Assembly: GCA_963555705.1 (NCBI GenBank)
Contig: CAUVWQ010000015.1
Span: forward strand, 1-64,000
Source: Ligustrum vulgare
Taxonomy: Eukaryota; Streptophyta; Magnoliopsida; Lamiales; Oleaceae
DNA: 64,000 bases
Reading direction: 5' to 3'
Shown: piece after piece, positions 57,744-64,000 of the stretch
Numbering within the stretch: position 1 is the stretch's first letter
How the letters are laid out: each line of letters opens with the position of its first letter
Translations under genes and position numbers: made by a program
The notes under the pieces: model-generated
The model's database searches: none
Seen by the model: only the letters and a program-made list of their open reading frames with translations
What the model was told of the DNA's origin: nothing

Positions 57744-58600
57744 TGATGTGATTCTTGATGGGGAATCACGTGAACTCTCGAAAATTGTATAAATACTTGG
57801 AAAGTTCCAAATCCAGATTATTATACGATAGCAATATGACCCGACACTCACGACTCAAGAACCAAGGATGTATCAAATCCAAGACCCGTTAAGATGCGGA
57901 ATGAAGAACCATAAAGGGGTGAACGCCACAAAGGTTGTCAAATCCTTTGATAAGTTCAAGGGGTTCAATCAAGAACGAAAAGAATAGGGATAAACTCACC
58001 TAATTCAAAGCAATTTCAATAATTCATCAAAGTTGTGTTTTTACAATGACAAGGAAACATAATATAACCCAAAAATGCGTCCAAAATTAACCCTAGCTGC
58101 AAAAACAATAATTAAAACGCAGCGGAACTTACGGCCGTAACATACGGGCTTACGGCTGTAATTGACCCTCGGGTCCAAAAACTGTTTCATCTCTTACGGC
58201 CGTGACATGGATTCTTACGGCCGTAAGTCACATACTGAATAAAATTCCCTAACTCAGTTACGGCCGTGAAAAGGAAAGTTACGACCGTAAGTCCCTTGCT
58301 GTCCAATTTGTGCGATGATGAAGTTACGGTCGTAACTTCAGAATTTACGGCCGTAAAAAGCCTTCTTCCTTATTTTCTTGTTGTTCCTTGACCCAAATGC
58401 AATGTAATGGCTTTGGCTCTTCTTCCATCTTGTCATGCATTGAAAATGAAGTCTTCGACCTTGCACTTGAGCATTCGTCCATCTAAGCTTGCATAAACCC
58501 CAGCATTGCCTGCTTGATCTTCTTAGCTCTCAGCCTCGTTATTGGTCTCACTGGTACATGCAATGGGTCCTTACTCATTGGGCCACTCCGGTCCTCATCA
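57744..58600 (-). repeat. 5' LTR of the gypsy element
   Basis: 857 bp, a few percent different from 51541-52403 by eye. Palindrome array at about 58126-58360 (eight copies). Confidence 0.95.
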
Positions 58601-58878
58601 CCAAGTGATTTAAAAAATGAGTTTTAAGCAAATTTTGACTTTGAAAATTTGATATGGGTATATGCTAGAATTAAATGAAAATGTATTGGAGCTATTTCAC
58701 AATACCCAATTTGAGGAAAATAAATGTGGAAGATAGAGACTTGGGTATAACCAACTTATTTGCAAGAAAGTAAATAAAATTCAAGAAAGTAAATAAAGCA
58801 AGTAAAGGATAGAGAATGGGTTGCCTCCCATTAAGCACTTATTTTAAAGTCATTAGCTCGACTCTCCGCACAAGCACT

Positions 58879-59646
58879 TCATGGCACTCTAAACATAGCT
58901 TTTGATGTCTTGCCCATTTTGCTTATTTTGACTTTGCTCCACTCTTCATTTGTTCGAAACACTTGCACTTTGCCCTTTCCAAAGTCATGGGACTTGCCTA
59001 CTTCATCCAATTCAAACTCAACAATGTAGACTTACTCCTCCTCAAGTGGCTTAATCACAAATTCTATTATTGGACAATTAATGAAGTTGAGAGAATTTGA
59101 TTTGATCTCTTCCTCATTAATTGCCACTTCTCCAAGTGATTCTTTTGTGATTAAATTATCATTCTCTTCAAGTTCATCTCCATTAGTTGATGTCTCCTCA
59201 GATTGAATGACCGATCCAAAATTTGAATCCATGGGCAATGGCAAGTTTTTCCTATTAATCCCCAAGAGTGGATTATACCCCCACATTCGAAATTCTTCCC
59301 AATACATGGCATCCCCCATAAGCATATCATCTTCATCCAAATTGGCAAGCTCATTGTAATACTTTGCAAGTACCTTCTCATTCAATAATGGAGGACCATC
59401 TCCTACAAGAGTGATGTCTTCATCCCAATCATCCGGTACACAATCCCCCAAGAGCATGTAACTCACATCCAATGTATCAATTGCTTTTTTTCGGCATTTC
59501 AAATATTGTCTAAACCCAATAAACTTCGACGTAATCAAACTATTGCCCGAAAACAAACATTGTCCATTACAATGCATCTTGTAACAAATTTCACAACTTG
59601 AATATTCTTCAAGCATGCATTCATCACCCATGTTGAGATTGTTCAT
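58879..59646 (-). pseudogene. unknown protein of the non-autonomous LTR family, copy 2, one premature stop
   Basis: Same 255-codon length as the intact copy at 33932-34699, same start (MNNL.MGD) and the same Cys/His cluster SSCEICYKMHCNGQC. About 20 of the first 204 residues differ. Codon 205 is TAA where copy 1 has CAA (Gln); after it the frame continues to the shared stop without a shift. So only one visible lesion separates it from a full ORF. Confidence 0.8.
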
Positions 59647-59849
59647 TGCAATTGCTTTCCTATTTTACCAATATTAGAATCAAATATGCATAGAAAGAAA
59701 ACCAAACACAAGAGAGATTAGAATTGTGGTGGTTAACCAAAGATAACAAAATAAAACATAAAACAAAAATAATTACAAATTGTTAAAACTAAAATTAACT
59801 AAAGTAAAAATCAAAGTAAAAACATTCCCCGGCAACGGCGCCAAAAACT
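59647..59849 (-). other. leader and primer site of copy 2
   Basis: AT-rich leader. The minus-strand tRNA-Asp primer site (plus TCCCCGGCAACGGCGCCA) is at about 59826-59843, just inside the 5' LTR. Confidence 0.85.
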
Positions 59850-61445
59850 TGTTCGCTCAAAATAGTGTACCGCAAGTGCACGGGTCGCGTACAAGTAATA
59901 AAGTGGACTTTTTGAATCCGTGTTGTCGATTCCACGAGGAATGTGTACTCTAGTATACTCTAATTAATTTAATCCTAACAAATAAAACACACAAATAAAG
60001 ATGGATTTTGGAAAATAACTAAGAGTCTACTAAAGATGGAAATATAAAAATACTTGAAAATCTTGGGGGAAAATGTGATTGGGATTCATGGTTTCATTCA
60101 ACCGTCGCCTAATTAATTTCTCAACATGCAAATTAACAAATTACTCATTTACAATGTTAGACCCGATTTTTCAAGTTTAGCTAATTACCTCTCTAGAGTG
60201 AAATTAACCCTAATAAATTGGTTCAACCTACTATATCTCTATGTCGATTAAAGCTCAATCAATTGCATTAACTCTTTGTGAAAATAGCTCAATGGATCAT
60301 CTAGGATTTAAGGTATGTCTCTATCCTTAACAAAAACCTAAAGCATTTTTTATTTGGTCTAAAATGCACAATATCTCTCGATTATCATATACTTCACAAA
60401 ATATATATTTGATGATCAATCAAACACATGGAATAATCTCAATAACAAACACACATGAAATAAGCATTTAATCATCAAATAGAAAATATTAAAACTAATC
60501 CAAGCTAGGTTAAATTACTACCATAAATCCCAACACAATAAATTAGCCCATGTTATATAAATGATACAAATGAGAATGTTTATAACAATACATTGCAAGT
60601 TTGACAAAATAATAGAGAAAAAATAAAGTTATGGATAAAACCCTTTTTGAAGCTTGGTTGTGATTTCCCCAAATATTTCACCACTTTAGATGTATTCTCC
60701 TTGCTCTTGATTTGTTCCCCAAGACTTATCAAGTAGTTGAAAAGAGAAACAAAGTAAAAGGAAAGAAAAGAAAAGAAAATGAAAAAAAATAAAAAATAAA
60801 AGAAAGAAAAAGAAGAGACCAGTTTTGGCAGCTAGAAGACAGGGAAGAAGACCAGCATACTGTCCAAAATCAGATTTTATTGCCTTCAATTCCGGAAATT
60901 GCATCCTTGGTCCTTAAGGTTTGAAAGTTGAGCAAAATAGTCTCAAACACTTGTTTTTCTCTTAATTGATGTGTCCAAGAACAAAAATCTGTGGAAAAGT
61001 GATAAAACAGATTTTAAAATGTTTCCAAGTCCCTCAACTTTGATTTTGCATCCCAAGTCCTCAACTTTTGGCACTTGTGCACTTTGGTCCCCAACTTTAG
61101 TTTTTGTGTGCGATTGATCCATTTTCACTCAAATTCATCAATTAAGCAATCATTTTGCTTTCTATTGTGATTTTCTCCTTGAATTTGAGTAGTAAACCTT
61201 GGTCCTCAACTTTTTGGGATGTTGCAATTTAGTCCCCAAACCTTTGATTTCTTTCAATTAGGTCATTGGACATCAAATTTGCTCCTCTTTTCGCTCAATT
61301 GCTCTCTGATCTTGTCTATTTTCTTTTCAATTGAGTTTGTACCTAATTGTACAAGATAAACACAATTTATAAATAGATATTTGCTCAATTTGTCAATTAA
61401 ATTGCTAATTTAGGAACTAAATAAGTGTATAAAGCACACTTATCA
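59850..61445 (-). repeat. 5' LTR, unknown-ORF element copy 2
   Basis: 1,596 bp. The right end CACTTATCA abuts Tat sequence coding for the protease-RT linker. Confidence 0.95.
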
Positions 61446-62684
61446 TCCTCCTCTTTTGCCTGTACCCAGGGCTTCTTGGGTCAAGTTGGAGCCTGTGATA
61501 AGCTATCTTAGGATCAATTCCTTTCATGTCATCGTGTTTCCATGCGATCACATCAAGATTTTCGAGCAAGAAAATTTTCAGTTGATCTTTGTATTCAACC
61601 GGTGAATCCAGTCCAATCTGCAACTCCTTGATCGGGTCATTTGGATCGATACAAAAGCACTCCATCCTTTCGACAGGAGTGGAGCAACAATCACTTATCA
61701 TTCAAGGATCTAGATCCGCCAGGTCTTCTTCCTGTGTTTCACGGATCGCAGGTTCAGCTCCCGAGGTTTCTCACCTCTAGGTAGCTTACCTCTTATTCAT
61801 TGGCCGGCAAGGCAGAACAACTGGCACACACGCACGCTGATGAGTAGGATGTAAGAGAAATACCTGCAATATGATCATATCATTAGAGCACTTCATGGTA
61901 AAGTAGGCCAACCGCCTAGCTGTTGCCGACTTGCCGAACCGAATGGGGAGATAAGCATTTTCACTGCGTGACACTGTGTCATTATGACATCTTCACCTTC
62001 GGAGAGCCCTGCACCCAATCTTTCAAGGTCTGGAACAGCCTCGGCCATTGCCACATCACTAATCATATTCACGCTCCAGTCTTGAAACTTTCGAATAGCG
62101 TTTGTATAACAGGACCGTGATTCAATTTGGCTCCCCCTAACGGTGGCTATGCCACGTTCCGTTGGGAATTTCATACAAATGTATTTTGTGTGAGTTATAG
62201 CCCCTAAGTCAATTAGGCCTGGCCTCCCAATTGAGTCGTGATATGAGGAGATTTTATCCACAATTAAGAACTCCATGGGTATCCTAGAAAGAGTTGGAGC
62301 CTGCCCTACTTCCATCATAAGGGTTATGGATCCTCTGGGAGTTATACTATCCCCGATGAAACCATATATGGGATCCAGGACGGGGATGAGTGGGGTACTG
62401 ATCTCCATCTTGTCAAAAGTTACTCCATAAATCACATTTACCGAAGCACCATCATCCACCAACATACGGGACAATCCATTCCGAGCCACCACCACTCGAA
62501 TTACTAACGCATCATTATGCAGAAAATGCACCCCAATAGCGTCCTCTAAGGTAAACTTGATAGGTTCTGTCCTGGACATCCCAGCAGGATGTGAATGGAT
62601 GTGATAGTTCATGTTAGCGGGCTCCTTGGCCTCTTTGATGTACCGTTTTTGGGAGTTGTTGGTACTCCCGCCTGGGTGGGGACT
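61446..62684 (-). pseudogene. Tat protease and protease-RT linker
   Basis: On minus from about 62684: a short gag tail (no start visible), then from 62612 a protease-like region with MLVDDGASVNVIY (active-site DDGAS, about 62460) and the flanking folds FTLEDAIGVHFLHNDALV and SSYHDSIGRPGL. From 61701 comes the linker ENLDVIAWKHDDMKGIDPKI, HRLQLDP and GYRQKRR, ending exactly at the copy 2 insertion. The next residues of the same Tat reading are at 47139. There are stops between 61893 and 61701. Confidence 0.82.
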
Positions 62685-64000
62685 GATCGATTAATTTTTA
62701 CTCTTACCGCAAGTGTACGGTATCGAACAAGTAATAAAATGGAATTGAGTCCGAATGTCGTTCCCACAAGGATTGAGTAGATCTATTTTCTTAGATTATT
62801 AACATTAACCGAAACAAATGAATGTAAAGTTGTTTCTAGAGGATCCTAAATGATTATACTAAAGTAACAAATAAATTTAGAATTATTGATCAAAGAAACA
62901 AGTAAATGGAAATTGCAATATTTGTTTAACAAATGTATGTGAATGAAGTGCTAGGATTTAGAATCCATCTTAGTATTGATATTTCACACTATGATTCAAA
63001 TAATCCATGACAAGGTATATTATTGACGATCAATATTCCTATAATGCCTAAAACTCTCTTTCGAACAAGAATTAAGCCTTTTCCTAATTACGATCCACCT
63101 ATATTTCTATGATGAATGCTAATATTTAGGAAAGCATTAAACAAACATGAACATGAAAAGATCATATAGGACATAGTGGTATATTTCTATCCCTATCGAA
63201 CCCTATGGCCATTGATTCAAGTCTAGCAAAATTCCACTCTTTCGATCATAGAAATTCACCACAAGCATCATATAATTCATGCATCAAAATTGTAGATGAA
63301 ACTAAATACGAATCAATTACTCAAAATACAAATTGTCATAAAATTAAATAAACCAAAGCATGAAATAAGTATCTAAGACTTCATCATAATCCCAGCACAA
63401 TAGAAAATTAGCCTAGATACATTGTTAATCGCAAATCACAAATATAAAGGAACTCCATCACCTATAATATGAAAAATACAAGAATTTGGTGATGAATCTT
63501 CCACAAAGCCGCTCTCCAAAACTTTGATATGCTGTTTTGTATCTTAGGTCAAGAGAGAATGTCAAAATTCGTGTGTCCTGTTCTATATATATGCCCCCCT
63601 CTGACCTAGGCAAAAAGGGATGAATTAAATCAGAATTCACGTGAAAAGCCCATCAGTGGCCCAGTCGGGATTACCGTGCGGCCACATGGTAGGATTTCTT
63701 GCGGTTGCAGCCTCTAAAACCTGCCCTTCAGTCGCCCTTTTTTCTGTTCGTGCGACCGCACGCCTTATTCAACCGTGCGGCCTTACGGTTGTGATTCTGG
63801 CTGCAAATTTTAGCTTTTAATTTCTGCAACTTGGTCCTCATACTTTATTTTTCCTCAAGTCCCCATTTTCTGATTGAAACAATTTGATCCCTATACTTCT
63901 GAAAATCTTCGATTTTATCTTTTCATCCATGATTTTCCTTCTTTATCCATGTTCCGCATCCAGCACTCTCGCTTTGCTCAATTTTGGTTCAATTTCCTTC
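62685..64000 (-). mobile_element. LTR of a further retrotransposon, runs off the window
   Basis: It starts TGATCGATTAATTTT, followed at once by the terminal hairpin TACCG-CAAGTGTA-CGGTA (62705-62722) and GTAATAAAATGGA ... GTTCCCACAAGGATTG, the same box as the unknown-ORF family and the solo LTR at 26793. Further on are CpG-rich motifs (CCGTGCGGCC, GCGACCGCACG; about 63664-63792) and GTCCTCATACTTT-type blocks. It interrupts the Tat gag/protease region. Minus orientation is inferred from the box position. Confidence 0.75.
63664..63792. repeat. CpG-rich near-palindromic motif cluster in an LTR
   Basis: Several forms of CCGTGCGGCC, TGCGGTTGCAGCC and GTGCGACCGCACG within 130 bp of otherwise AT-rich LTR. 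Comparable in place and style to the ACGGCCGT arrays and to the GATCGCGCG cluster at about 27778-27912. Confidence 0.6.

Larger units (their letters stand above)
51541..58600 (-). mobile_element. Ty3/gypsy retrotransposon, near full length, inactivated by point stops
   Basis: 7,060 bp: 5' LTR 57744-58600, primer-site-like TGATATCAGAGC next to it (minus), gag-pol 57051-52142, polypurine AACAGGGAGGGGA (minus, ending at 52404), 3' LTR 51541-52403. Flanks ACAAG / CCAAG (51536-51540, 58601-58605) differ at one base; the uninterrupted copy 1 sequence (CACTTGG at about 35000) shows CCAAG is original. It inserted into copy 2 of the unknown-ORF element. Confidence 0.93.
47140..61445 (-). mobile_element. 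unknown-ORF LTR retrotransposon, copy 2, inserted in Tat pol and itself split
   Basis: 3' LTR 47140-48735, polypurine (complement of CACCCCCAAACTTGAGC) at 48736, 5' LTR 59850-61445 (each 1,596 bp), primer site at about 59825-59843, ORF 58879-59646. Flanks GCCTC / TCCTC (47135-47139, 61446-61450) agree at 4 of 5 bases. The two LTRs differ at an estimated 2 percent of sites. Nested inside are the solo LTR 48878-49879 and the gypsy element 51541-58600. Without them the element is about 6.2 kb. Its LTRs lack the triplet tract seen in copy 1. Confidence 0.92.
31189..62684 (-). mobile_element. Tat-type Ty3/gypsy retrotransposon, minus strand, broken by at least four insertions
   Basis: Remaining parts, right to left: gag end/protease (62684-61893), linker (61701-61446), RT-RNase H-archaeal RNase H-integrase (47139-44160), antisense ORF region (43415-39768, coded on plus), and a 3' LTR remnant (about 39300-39500 down to 31189). 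The 5' LTR and most of gag lie beyond an LTR that starts at 62685. Archaeal-type RNase H and an antisense ORF near the 3' end are established traits of Tat-lineage elements such as Retand and Grande. Insertions sit at 31763-38755, 42100-43100, 47140-61445 and 62685 on. Confidence 0.85.

Overview
The window is plant nuclear DNA, most likely from a dicot. The evidence is a bulb-lectin/S-locus/PAN receptor exon of plant type, a Cassandra TRIM with 5S rDNA in its LTRs, Ty1/copia and Ty3/gypsy elements with plant tRNA primer sites, a tRNA-derived SINE, hAT-type elements and a Helitron. There is almost no ordinary gene space: nearly everything is a transposable element or its remains, in an AT-rich background. 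The only host-type coding pieces are a possible terminal exon at 1-69, the first exon of a G-type lectin receptor kinase (2339-3557, minus), a 5'-end duplicate of that gene (9636-9847) and a U-box-protein-like fragment inside a hAT-like element (25979-26257).

Layout. 1-4860: end of a possible upstream gene, AT-rich spacer, lectin receptor exon 1, and a dimer of ~200 bp repeat units with Pol III-like boxes. 4860-7983: decayed copia element with a Cassandra TRIM in its RNase H region. 7984-17072: two diverged copies of one genomic segment, each hit by different insertions (copy A: hAT-like MITE and SINE; copy B: a gag-only LTR retrotransposon at 12813-16859). 17073-19545: internally deleted hAT transposase gene. 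19640-24412: decayed copia element on the minus strand. 24413-31168: spacer, a hAT-like element carrying a gene fragment (25260-26643), a solo LTR with a perfect TSD (26793-28327) and a non-autonomous Helitron (29906-31168).

From about 31189 to 62684 lies one very large nested structure. The base is an old Tat-type Ty3/gypsy element on the minus strand, with archaeal-type RNase H and an intron-containing antisense ORF of the 'gypsy-type transposase' class. It was split by two copies, in opposite orientation, of an LTR family that uses a tRNA-Asp primer site and codes only for one cysteine-containing protein of unknown function (31763-38755 plus; 47140-61445 minus). A solo LTR (42100-43100) interrupts its antisense ORF. 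The second copy of the unknown-ORF family was then hit by a solo LTR (48878-49879) and by a nearly complete gypsy element (51541-58600). At 62685 the LTR of yet another element starts and runs off the window.

The best candidates for something undescribed are: the unknown-ORF family with its conserved 255-residue protein and repeated polypurine motifs; arrays of the palindrome TTACGGCCGTAA in the LTRs of two related gypsy lineages; and a hairpin near the LTR terminus that shows compensatory base changes between LTR families. All coordinates and counts were read by eye; no search or alignment program was run.
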